DNA of 64,000 bases from the NCBI RefSeq assembly GCF_030849505.1, contig NZ_JAUJFI010000002.1:62001-126000 (forward strand). The letters run 5' to 3'. Shown in pieces: positions 45,898-53,166 of this stretch (the first letter of the stretch is position 1; every line of letters begins with the position of its first letter). This stretch comes from Azospirillum isscasi (GTDB lineage: Bacteria > Pseudomonadota > Alphaproteobacteria > Azospirillales > Azospirillaceae). The notes under the pieces are model-generated. The model had not been told where the DNA came from and did no database searches. It saw nothing but the letters and a program-made list of their open reading frames with translations. The position numbers and the translations under genes were made by a program.

Positions 45898-46752
45898 TCA
45901 CGTCAGCTTGGTCTGGGCGTAGCCCTTCAGCACTTCCTCGCGAAGCTGCCCCCAGATCTCCCGGTGCAGGTCGAGGAAGCGCGGCGTCATGCGGATCTCC
46001 GCCACGTCGCGCGGGCGCTCCAGATCCACCCGGTACTCGCCGATCAGCCGGGCGCCGGGGCCGGCGGACAGCACCAGCACCCGGTCGGACATGGAGATGG
46101 CCTCCTCCAGGTCGTGGGTGATGAAGACCACCGACTTGCGGTCGGCCGACCAGAGGTCCAGCAGTTCGTTCTCCATCAATTGCCGCGTCTGGATGTCGAG
46201 CGCCGAGAAGGGCTCGTCCATCAGCACGATCTTGGGATCGACGATCAGCGTCTGGGCCAGCGCCACGCGCTTGCGCATGCCGCCCGAAAGCTGGTGGGGG
46301 TAGCGGTCGCCGAAGCGGTCCAGCCCGACGCGGGCCAGCCAGGGGCGCGCCCGCTCCTCCGCCTCGCGCCGCGGCACGCCGCGGAACTCCAGCCCGGCGG
46401 CGACATTCTCCAGCGCCGACTTCCAGGGCATCAGCGCGTCCGCCTGGAACATGTAGCCGGCGTGCCGGTTGATGCCGCTGACCGGCTCCCCGAAGGCCAG
46501 GGCCCGGCCCGCGCTGGGGGCCAGCAGGCCCGCCGCGACGTTCAGGATGGTGGATTTGCCGCTGCCGGTCGGCCCGACGATGGACACGAACTCCCCGGCG
46601 GCGACCGAGAGGGTCACGCCCTGCACCGCCGTGTAGGTGCGCCCGCGTCCGTCGGGCGATGGAAAGGTGCAGGTCACGCCGTCCAGGCGGAGCGCGGCCT
46701 TGTCCGCCCCCTCCGTCCGCAGGGCGGCCGCCATGGCGGCGCTGTCTGACAT
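45898..46752 (-). CDS. ABC transporter ATP-binding protein (NitT/TauT family)
   Basis: The 284-residue ATPase is complete: Walker A GPTGSGKST, Q-loop YMFQADALMPWKSALENV, signature QLSGGMRKRVALAQ, Walker B IVLMDEP, D-loop SALD and H-loop FITHDLEEA. The Q-loop/DALMPW pattern is typical of SsuB/TauB/NrtD proteins. ATG 46752 follows GGGACGGA. It is the first gene of a three-gene importer operon. Its 5' flank (46753-46853) separates it from the hydrolase gene on the same strand. Confidence 0.95.
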   Translation of the reverse strand: MSDSAAMAAALRTEGADKAALRLDGVTCTFPSPDGRGRTYTAVQGVTLSVAAGEFVSIVGPTGSGKSTILNVAAGLLAPSAGRALAFGEPVSGINRHAGYMFQADALMPWKSALENVAAGLEFRGVPRREAEERARPWLARVGLDRFGDRYPHQLSGGMRKRVALAQTLIVDPKIVLMDEPFSALDIQTRQLMENELLDLWSADRKSVVFITHDLEEAISMSDRVLVLSAGPGARLIGEYRVDLERPRDVAEIRMTPRFLDLHREIWGQLREEVLKGYAQTKLT

Positions 46753-46853
46753 CAATGCGTTCCGTCCCTGAAGTGTCTTTTCAGCCATCTTGGCGGAATG
46801 GGACGGCGGCGGCAATGGGTGCGACGAACAATCATGCCAGCCAACGAACAGGA

Positions 46854-47726
46854 TCAACCGAGCCGCGCGAAGAAGTCCATGATCGCCTCGCCCACCCCTT
46901 GCGGCCATTGGTGCGGGTAGAAACGCCCGCTGCGCGTCCGGTCGTCGGCGAGCGGGCACCACAGCACCGGGTTCGCCTCCCCGTCCGCGCCGTAGCGGCG
47001 GCAGTTGAAGCGGTGCGGCTCGTCCGGGGCGCTGCCCGTGGGCAGCCCGTCCTGGGCCAGCAGCGCGCGGCGCAGGCGCAGGGCTTCGGAGACCGGTACC
47101 TGCTCGTCGCGCGGGTTGTGCAGGAGCATGGCGGCGACCGGTCCGCCGCACTCCCCGGCCCGCGCCGCGCCGCCCCCGACGCTGGCCAGCCCGCGGATGA
47201 CGCCGCCCCGCGCGCAGGCGAGGCTGTTGGCGAAGGACCCGCCCAGCGAATGGCCGACCACGAACACCCGGCCCCGATCCAGGCAATAGGCATCCGCCAG
47301 CGTCTCCAGAACGGCGTCGAACAGCCGGAAGTCGCGCAGCCGGTCCGGTGGGTCGCCCGGATCGGACCATACGTTCCGCCCGCGGGCGTCCTTCAGGCTG
47401 GCGGGATAGGCGACGATCGCCGGCTCCTCCGCGTGCCGCTCCAGGTCGAAATAGCGGCGCACCTCGGCGTTGCTGTTGGTGCGCCCGTGGAAGGCGACGA
47501 CGAGGCTGTGCGGACGGTCCGGGCGGTAATCCGCCGGCACGGCCACGATCACGCCGCGCGCCGTCCCATTCACCGCCACATGGTCCGGAACCGCCGCCGG
47601 GGGCGGCGTTCCGCATCCGCGGGATTTTTGCTGCGTCGCCACATTGTTAACCAAATCCGCGGATATGTCCGGACAGGGCCACAAAACCAGCGTGATCATG
47701 GCGCAAAATGCGCAAAATTGTTTCAC
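46854..47726 (-). CDS. exported PHB-depolymerase/LpqC-like esterase
   Basis: The 290-residue alpha/beta-hydrolase has an N-terminal hydrophobic signal (FCAFCAMITLVLWPCPDISADL). The domain shows VNGTARGVIVAVPADYRPDRPHSLVVAFHGRTNSNAEVRRYF, the nucleophile box VFVVGHSLGGSFANSLAC, the acid in LLHNPRDEQVPVSEA, and His in GRFYPHQWPQGVGEAI. This is the pattern of secreted polyhydroxybutyrate depolymerase-like/LpqC and feruloyl-esterase-like proteins. It contains several cysteines that could pair. GTG 47726 and ATG 47699 are both possible starts; both leave a signal peptide. The actual substrate is unproven. Confidence 0.85.
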   Translation of the reverse strand: MKQFCAFCAMITLVLWPCPDISADLVNNVATQQKSRGCGTPPPAAVPDHVAVNGTARGVIVAVPADYRPDRPHSLVVAFHGRTNSNAEVRRYFDLERHAEEPAIVAYPASLKDARGRNVWSDPGDPPDRLRDFRLFDAVLETLADAYCLDRGRVFVVGHSLGGSFANSLACARGGVIRGLASVGGGAARAGECGGPVAAMLLHNPRDEQVPVSEALRLRRALLAQDGLPTGSAPDEPHRFNCRRYGADGEANPVLWCPLADDRTRSGRFYPHQWPQGVGEAIMDFFARLG

Positions 47727-47860
47727 AATTCACTGTCCGCACGAACGCCTTCCTCCATAAACAGCCCATGGCGGAGGAGGTTGCACTTTCGGACAGGCTT
47801 GCCGTTAACCATCACGCAAGCATTTCCCGGCACCCTCCTGCGCAGAGCAAGGAGGTTTCG

Positions 47861-48526
47861 ATGCCGGTTCGCGCGACTGCACGCATGATAGTTCTGGGGC
47901 TGCTGCTGGCCGTCGGCTCGTCGGGGGCCGCAACCGCCGACAGCCTGTCCGTGAATCGCCCGAACCCGGCGCCGCCGCCCGTCGCCTCCGATTTCCCCGA
48001 CGCCACGCTGGTCCGGGTCGATCAGGTGGACTCCACCACGCTGCGCCTGGACGGCATCATCACGCCGGGGGTGGAGCAGCGCTTCACCGACGCGCTGCGC
48101 AGCGTCCCGGCGGGCCAGCCGGTGGTGGTCGAACTGTCCAGCCCCGGCGGCTTCACGACCGCCGGCTACCGCATGATCGACCTGATGCTGGCGGAGCGGC
48201 AGGCGGGCCGCCCGGTCGCCACCCGCGTGATCGGCGGCCAGTCCTGCGAGAGCATGTGCGTCGGCCTCTATCTGGCCGGTTACCCGCGCTACGCGGCACC
48301 GACCGCCGAATTCATGGTGCACGCCCCGCGTCTGGCCGAGAACGGACGCATGACGCTGCGCTCCACCGACCAGATGGTGAAGCGTCTGGTCGCTCTGGGG
48401 GCCGCCCCGGCCTGGATCGAGCGGGTGCGGGCCGCCGGCGGCTTTTCCGGCAGCCTCGACTACCGCGACCGCGCCGACCATCTGGCGGCGGTGGGCGCCA
48501 ACATCGTCACCCACCTGACCCGCTGA
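47861..48526 (+). CDS. exported ClpP-fold protein (COG3904-like predicted periplasmic protein)
   Basis: The 221-residue protein has a signal peptide (MPVRATARMIVLGLLLAVGSSGAATA, cleavage near TADS) and a ClpP/crotonase-like domain. LRLDGIITPGVEQRFTDALRSVPAGQPVVVELSSPGGFTTAGYRMIDLM is the N-terminal half. GGQSCESMCVGLYLAGYPRYAAPTAEFMVHAPRL follows, with Ser131 and His154 where ClpP-type serine peptidases carry their nucleophile and base. Two cysteines flank the serine. The substrate is unknown. GGAGG precedes the ATG. The last codons and stop are the first unit of a 17-bp tandem repeat. Confidence 0.82.
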   Translation: MPVRATARMIVLGLLLAVGSSGAATADSLSVNRPNPAPPPVASDFPDATLVRVDQVDSTTLRLDGIITPGVEQRFTDALRSVPAGQPVVVELSSPGGFTTAGYRMIDLMLAERQAGRPVATRVIGGQSCESMCVGLYLAGYPRYAAPTAEFMVHAPRLAENGRMTLRSTDQMVKRLVALGAAPAWIERVRAAGGFSGSLDYRDRADHLAAVGANIVTHLTR

Positions 48527-48565
48527 CCGGCCTGACCCGCTGACCGGCCTGACCCGCTGACCGGC
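48515..48565 (+). repeat. 17-bp tandem repeat spanning the stop codon of the ClpP-fold gene
   Basis: Three perfect copies of CTGACCCGCTGACCGGC start at 48515, 48532 and 48549. The first encodes the final Leu-Thr-Arg and the TGA stop (48524-48526). The remaining copies are untranslated and run up to three bases before the end of the convergent aminotransferase gene. Confidence 0.97.
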
Positions 48566-48567
48566 CT

Positions 48568-49749
48568 TTACCCTTCGCTTTCCACGAGACGCCGGGCGAT
48601 CTCCGGCATCACCGCCGCGTCCACGTTGGCGAAGGCGAAGCGCAGGTAATCGTCCTGGCCGGGACCGAACATGGAACCGGGCAGGCACAGGATGTTGTGA
48701 TCGCGTGCCAGCCCTTCGGCCACGTCATGGGCGCGCGTCCCGGTGAAGGGATGCCGGACATAGGCGAAATAGGCCCCGATGCTGGCGATGCGGTAGCGGG
48801 TGCCGCTGGCCTCCATCGCCGACTGGAAGGCGTGGACGCGGGCCAGGATGTCCGCGCGCTTCCCGGCCACCCAGCCGTCCAGGGTCTCCAGCCCGAACAG
48901 CGCCGCCTTCTGCCCGATGTGGGGCGCGCAGATCGCCAGACAGTCCATCACCTTGCGCGCCTGCGACAGGAACGCCGCGTCGGCGACCACCGCGCCCACC
49001 CGGTAGCCGGCGAGGCTGTAGACCTTCGAGAAGCTGTAGAGCTGGACCAGGGTCCGCTGCCAGCCGGGCCGCTGGAACAGCCCGTGCGGCGCCCGCCCCT
49101 CCCATTCCGGGAAGTCGCGGTAGGTCTCGTCCAGCAGCAGCTTGACGCCGCGCCGCTCGCACAGCGCGTACAGGGCGGCGATGGCGTCCGGGGAGGCGAT
49201 GGCGCCGGTGGGGTTGTTCGGAGAAATCAGGACCAGGGCGCGCGTGCCGGCGTCGATCAGCCGCTCGGCCTCCGCCGGGTCGGGGACCAGGCCGTTGTCC
49301 TCGCGCAGCGGCAGGGGCCGGGCCTCGATGCCCAGCATGTCCAGCGTCATCTTGTGATTGAAGTACCAGGGTGCGGGCAGGATCACGTTGTCCCCGGCCC
49401 GCGCCAGCCCCATCACCGCGACGGCGAAGGCCTGGTTGCAGCCGGCGGTGATCAGCACCTCGTTCGCCGCGACATCGCCGCCGTAGAGCGAGCCGGTGCG
49501 CCGGGCCAGCGCCGCCGTCAGCGGCGGGATGCCGTCGATGGCGGTGTAGCGCGCCGTGTCCGGTGCCCGCACCTGCTCGGCCAGATGGGCGGTGAGCGCA
49601 TCGGCGGGCGGATAGCCGGGCACCGCCTGACAGAGGTCGATCAGCGGCTTGTCCGCCGGAAAGCTGCGGCCTTCCACCCAGCGCCACGCCTCGGCGATGG
49701 GCGGGGCCTCCGTGGCGGCGACGAGCGGGTTGACGTCTCTGCGGTCCAT
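48568..49749 (-). CDS. class I aminotransferase (PLP-dependent)
   Basis: The 393-residue fold-type I aminotransferase shows LIDLCQAVPGYPPADALTAHL near the start, YTAIDGIPPLTAALARRTG, NEVLITAGCNQAFAVAVMGL, ISPNNPTGAIASPDAI, LLLDETYRDF, and the Schiff-base lysine in LYSFSKVYSLAGYRVG. The close is DDYLRFAFANVD. The substrate is undetermined; aspartate/aromatic/kynurenine-type aminotransferases share this pattern. ATG 49749 has AGGGA only one base away, so an upstream ATG at 49791 is possible. The gene 3' end lies three bases from the 17-bp repeats of the convergent gene. Confidence 0.9.
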   Translation of the reverse strand: MDRRDVNPLVAATEAPPIAEAWRWVEGRSFPADKPLIDLCQAVPGYPPADALTAHLAEQVRAPDTARYTAIDGIPPLTAALARRTGSLYGGDVAANEVLITAGCNQAFAVAVMGLARAGDNVILPAPWYFNHKMTLDMLGIEARPLPLREDNGLVPDPAEAERLIDAGTRALVLISPNNPTGAIASPDAIAALYALCERRGVKLLLDETYRDFPEWEGRAPHGLFQRPGWQRTLVQLYSFSKVYSLAGYRVGAVVADAAFLSQARKVMDCLAICAPHIGQKAALFGLETLDGWVAGKRADILARVHAFQSAMEASGTRYRIASIGAYFAYVRHPFTGTRAHDVAEGLARDHNILCLPGSMFGPGQDDYLRFAFANVDAAVMPEIARRLVESEG

Positions 49750-49897
49750 TCCCTGATGTCCAGTCTTCGTGGTCCTTTTTGGGGGCGTCATGGTGGACCG
49801 CGCCGCCGGGCTTGCGCAAGGGACCAGAACAGTGGGAAGCGCATGGCAGGCAATGGGTGAGGTGCCAATGGCCGAACAGGCAACCATGAAGGCGCAA

Positions 49898-49934
49898 AGA
49901 CACGGAGTCTCAAAATCTCCGTCTGTCCGTGTCT
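49898..49934 (-). terminator. hairpin after the ammonia-lyase gene
   Basis: AGACACGGA (49898-49906) pairs with TCCGTGTCT (49926-49934) around a 19-base loop. It lies 44 bases beyond the stop of the leftward ammonia-lyase gene, and a TTTTT run precedes rather than follows the stem on that strand. It may be an intergenic palindrome rather than a true terminator. Confidence 0.4.
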
Positions 49935-49977
49935 CCGCGGTAAAAAGCGCAAAAGGACATCACAACCCGCCGAGCGG

Positions 49978-51210
49978 TCAGGCGCCGCCCAGCACGGCGT
50001 CCGGCTTGCGGCCCACCAGGGATTCATAGACGTCCGGATCGGTCGCCCCCTCCGATCCGAAGACCAGCACGCGGGCGTCGGGGGCGAGGCCCAGGCTGGC
50101 CCGCGTGGCGGGGTCCGCCGCGGCGCACAGCAGGCCGGCCAGACCGGCCACGCCGGATTCCCCCGCAACGATGGGCCGCCCGCCGTGCCGCCCTTCGGCC
50201 AGCAGGCGCATCGTCGCCACCGCCGCATCGTCGGGGATGGTCAGGAAATCGTCGGCGCCGCGCTCCAGGATCGCCCAGGCCAGCAAGGACACCTCGCCGC
50301 AGGCGAGGCCCGCCATGACCGTCTCCAGATCGCCTTCGGACGGCGCCGGGCGCCCCGCCGCTGCGCTCTGGTACAGGCAATCGGCGGCGTGCGGCTCAAC
50401 CACCACGAAGCGCGGGCGCTGGCGGCCCCAGCTTTCCCAGAGATGGCCGCAGACGGCGGCGGGCAAGGCCCCCACCCCGCCCTGCACGAAGACGTGGGTC
50501 GGGCGCTCGCTGGCCGGAAGCTGGCCGATCGCCTCCTCCACCATCACCGTGTAGCCCTGCATCACGTCGCGGGGAATGTCCATGTAGCCGGTGTAGGAGG
50601 TGTCGGAGACGACGTGCCGGCCATGCTCCCGCGCGTCCGCCGCCGCCTGCCGCACCGCATCGTCGTAGGTGCCGTCCACCCGGACGACGCGGGCGTCGAA
50701 GGATTCGATCGCCTGCTGCCGCCCCTGGGAGCAGTTGCCGGGAATGTAGATGACGCAGCCGCAGCCGAACACCTGCGCGCCCCAGGCGACGGACCGGCCA
50801 TGGTTGCCGTCGGTGGCCGTGGTCACCGTGATGCCGCGGGTCACCTTGGCGTAGCGCCCCACCACCAGATCCAGCGCGGTCACCGGCACGCCGGGAACGC
50901 GGGCCTGCACCTCGCGCACCAGAAGGCGCAGCACGGCGTAGGCGCCGCCCAGCGCCTTGAAGCTGCTGAGGTTGAAGCGGCTGCCTTCGTCCTTGTACCA
51001 GATGCGGTCGATGCCGGCGGCGCGGGCCAGCCCGGTCAGGGAGCGCAGCGGGGTCGGGGCATAGCCCGGCCAGGCGCCGATCTCCGCCATCGCGTCCCGG
51101 AAGGCGGCGCGGCTCAGGATCGCCCGTTCCGAGGACCCGTAGGACAGATCCGTGTCGGCGCGCGGGTTCGAAAAGAGACGCGGGGTGCCAAGCGGCGGCA
51201 GGTCGGACAT
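49978..51210 (-). CDS. diaminopropionate ammonia-lyase
   Basis: The 410-residue fold-type II PLP enzyme converts 2,3-diaminopropionate to pyruvate and ammonia. The pattern is that of DpaL: NPRADTDLSYG near the start, YAPTPLRSLTGLARAAGIDRIWYKDEGSRFNLSSFKALGGAYAV with the cofactor Lys85, TATDGNHGRSVAWGAQVFGC, SDTSYTGYMDIPRDVMQGY and VQGGVGALPAAVCGHLW. ATG 51210 follows GGAGAGCG. It sits 229 bases upstream of the class I aminotransferase gene on the same strand. The gene symbol dpaL or ygeX would apply if confirmed. Confidence 0.93.
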   Translation of the reverse strand: MSDLPPLGTPRLFSNPRADTDLSYGSSERAILSRAAFRDAMAEIGAWPGYAPTPLRSLTGLARAAGIDRIWYKDEGSRFNLSSFKALGGAYAVLRLLVREVQARVPGVPVTALDLVVGRYAKVTRGITVTTATDGNHGRSVAWGAQVFGCGCVIYIPGNCSQGRQQAIESFDARVVRVDGTYDDAVRQAAADAREHGRHVVSDTSYTGYMDIPRDVMQGYTVMVEEAIGQLPASERPTHVFVQGGVGALPAAVCGHLWESWGRQRPRFVVVEPHAADCLYQSAAAGRPAPSEGDLETVMAGLACGEVSLLAWAILERGADDFLTIPDDAAVATMRLLAEGRHGGRPIVAGESGVAGLAGLLCAAADPATRASLGLAPDARVLVFGSEGATDPDVYESLVGRKPDAVLGGA

Positions 51211-51398
51211 CGTGTTCGCTCTCCAGCGCCGCAATCACGGCCACGATCACGAAAGCATTGCCGGCCACGCCGCGTCAAGCCACGCGCGTTGTCCCCGGAC
51301 AAAGCGCCACAAGCTGTGCTAACAGCGCCTCCCCCCGCGGTCCGGCCAAGGCGGCCCAGGACGGCGGGGTTCCCATTCCCGAAGGAGATGGTTCCGTC

Positions 51399-51680
51399 GT
51401 GACGACCGGTTTCAACACCACCGCCGCCGACCAATTGAAGCAGTTCGCCGACCGCATGGAGCGGTTGATGGACGAGATCGACGGCCTGAAGGCCGACCTG
51501 AAGGACCTGCGCGGCGAGGTCAAATCCGCAGGTTTCAACATCAAGGCGCTCGACAAGCTGGTCGCCATCCGCCGCAAGGACGCCGGCGAGCAGGAGGCCG
51601 AACTGCTGAACGACCTGATGCTCTACGCCCACGCCACCGGCACGCCGCTGGACATCGTGGTGCCCGAACCGGCCGAGTGA
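51399..51680 (+). CDS. gapR: GapR-family DNA-binding protein (DUF2312)
   Basis: The 93-residue protein matches the DUF2312/GapR family: NTTAADQLKQFADRMERLMDEIDGLKADLKDLRGEVKSAGFNIKALDKLVAIRRKDAGEQEAELLNDLMLYAHATGTPL. A long coiled-coil helix is followed by a short one. In Caulobacter, GapR clamps overtwisted AT-rich DNA ahead of replication forks and stimulates topoisomerases. The GTG at 51399 has GAAGGAGA upstream and gives the usual N-terminus. It is divergent from the ammonia-lyase gene and convergent with the fliN-like gene. Confidence 0.92.
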   Translation: MTTGFNTTAADQLKQFADRMERLMDEIDGLKADLKDLRGEVKSAGFNIKALDKLVAIRRKDAGEQEAELLNDLMLYAHATGTPLDIVVPEPAE

Positions 51681-51694
51681 CGCCGTAAGGATCG

Positions 51695-51778
51695 TTGCGA
51701 AGCCGTATCATGACGTTCCGGAAGCGCAACGTGCTGTTTCGCTTCCGGAACGTGTCATTGCGACGCCGGAACGCTTCC
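51695..51778. repeat. four imperfect 21-bp units forming a hairpin-prone array
   Basis: Units start at 51695, 51716, 51737 and 51758, each beginning TT(G/C/T)CG and sharing a CGxAACGT-like core. Inside them lies a perfect 14-bp inverted repeat ACGTTCCGGAAGCG (51713-51726) and its complement (51740-51753). It lies between gapR and the convergent fliN-like gene. It may terminate both, but the 21-bp periodicity is not explained by that. Confidence 0.75.
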
Positions 51779-51808
51779 GTTTCGAACACGCATCAAAGCG
51801 CCAAAGCC

Positions 51809-52111
51809 CTACCGCTTCCACTCGCGGCTGGATTTCACGAAGTCGGTCAGGGTGACGCCGATCTTGTCGTCCACGATCACGACCTCGCCGCGGGCGACGA
51901 GGACGCCTTCCACATAGACGTCGGTCGGGTCCTTCAGATGACGGTCGAGTTCCACCACGGCGCCGCGGCCCAGCTTCAGCAGATCGCGGACACGCAGCAT
52001 GGCGGTCCCGATCACCACCTTGATCTCGACCGGCGCGTCGCCGATGGCGAAGGCGTCGCTGCTCATGTCGTCGGACGAGCTGGCGCCCAGCAGATCGTCG
52101 ATGTTGGCCAT
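51809..52111 (-). CDS. FliN-like flagellar motor switch (SpoA-domain) protein, orphan
   Basis: The 100-residue protein has a variable N-terminus (ANIDDLLGASSSDDMSSDAF) followed by a SpoA/FliN domain: APVEIKVVIGTAMLRVRDLLKLGRGAVVELDRHLKDPTDVYVEGVLVARGEVVIVDDKIGVTLTDFV. FliN forms the lower ring of the flagellar C-ring and binds CheY~P together with FliM. No fliM, fliG or fliP is adjacent, so it is an orphan copy or a separate flagellar locus. AAGGAG precedes the ATG at 52111. Confidence 0.9.
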   Translation of the reverse strand: MANIDDLLGASSSDDMSSDAFAIGDAPVEIKVVIGTAMLRVRDLLKLGRGAVVELDRHLKDPTDVYVEGVLVARGEVVIVDDKIGVTLTDFVKSSREWKR

Positions 52112-52305
52112 GCCGCACTCCTTCACCCAGGGCCGCTGGCCCTTTCAACCGACAAGAGTTACTCCACCGGGCGCGCCGGAGCAACGGCGACGGCCTCTCC
52201 GGCCTGCGACAAGGAAGGGAAAACAACAGCACGGATTTGGTTTACCGCAACGGATTGTGTTGTTACCCTGCCCGCCCGATGCGAAACCACAGCCAAGGCC
52301 GACCC

Positions 52306-53163
52306 ATGACGACCGATGCACCCGGTTCCGACACCCAGCGCCCGCTGGTGGACAGCGCGTGGCTGAAGGGTGCCCTTGACCGCCCGGACCTCGTGATCCT
52401 GGACGTCCGCACGCCCCCGTCGGGCGGCTTCGTCCCCGGCTCCCTTCATTCCGACTACGCGAAGGCCGGTTGGCGGGCGACGGTCCATGGCGTTCCGGGC
52501 CTGCTGCCCGACACCGCCTTTCTGGAAGGGCTGATCGGCGGGCTGGGAATCGGCAACGGGGACCATGTGGTGCTGGTGGCCAGCGGCCTGAACGCCCCCG
52601 ACATGGGGAACGCGACGCGGGTCTATTGGACCTTCAAGACGCTGGGGCACGAGCGCGTGTCGGTGCTGGACGGCGGATTCGCGGCCTGGACCGCCGACCC
52701 GGCCAACCCCGTCGCCAACGCGGCTTCCAGCCGCCCCGCCACGGTTTACACCGCAACGCCCCGCGGCGGTCTGCGCGCCACCTTGCCGGAGGTCGAGGCG
52801 GCGGTGGCCGGCGGCTCCGTCCCGCTGCTGGACACCCGCTCCACCGACCAGTTCGAGGGCCGGGCCAAGAGCCCGCAGGCCCGCGTTCCGGGCACGCTGC
52901 CGGGGGCGGTGCTGATCGAGAACGGCGCCTTCTACTCCGCCGCCGAGAAGCGCTTCCTCTCCGCCGACGCGGTGAGGGCGCTGGCGGAACAGGCGAAGGC
53001 CGCCGACGCACCGATCACCTTCTGCAACACCGGCCACCTCGCCACCGTCTCCTGGTTCGCGCTGAGCGAGATCGCGGGAATCGAGGGGGTTCGGCTCTAT
53101 GACGGGTCGATGTCGGAGTGGACCGCCGATCCGGCCCGTCCCGTGAAGAACGGGCCGGCGTAA
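52306..53163 (+). CDS. two-domain sulfurtransferase (rhodanese family)
   Basis: The 285-residue protein has tandem rhodanese domains. The N-terminal inactive one is LVDSAWLKGALDRPDLVILDVRTPPSGGFVPGSLHSDY. The C-terminal one (PLLDTRSTDQFEGRAKSPQARVPGTLPGAVLIENG) has catalytic Cys240 in ITFCNTGHLATVSWFALSE. The loop CNTGHLA replaces the CRxGx[R/T] of classical thiosulfate or mercaptopyruvate sulfurtransferases, so donor specificity may differ. ATG 52306 follows AAGGCC. It is convergent with murJ with a three-base gap. Confidence 0.92.
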   Translation: MTTDAPGSDTQRPLVDSAWLKGALDRPDLVILDVRTPPSGGFVPGSLHSDYAKAGWRATVHGVPGLLPDTAFLEGLIGGLGIGNGDHVVLVASGLNAPDMGNATRVYWTFKTLGHERVSVLDGGFAAWTADPANPVANAASSRPATVYTATPRGGLRATLPEVEAAVAGGSVPLLDTRSTDQFEGRAKSPQARVPGTLPGAVLIENGAFYSAAEKRFLSADAVRALAEQAKAADAPITFCNTGHLATVSWFALSEIAGIEGVRLYDGSMSEWTADPARPVKNGPA

Positions 53164-53166
53164 GGC

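Noticed and set aside
51695-52309. Plus-strand frame encoding FRKRNV/FRFRNV heptads over the 21-bp array
   Set aside because: It continues antisense through the fliN-like gene and has no ribosome site. The heptads are a by-product of the 21-bp periodicity.
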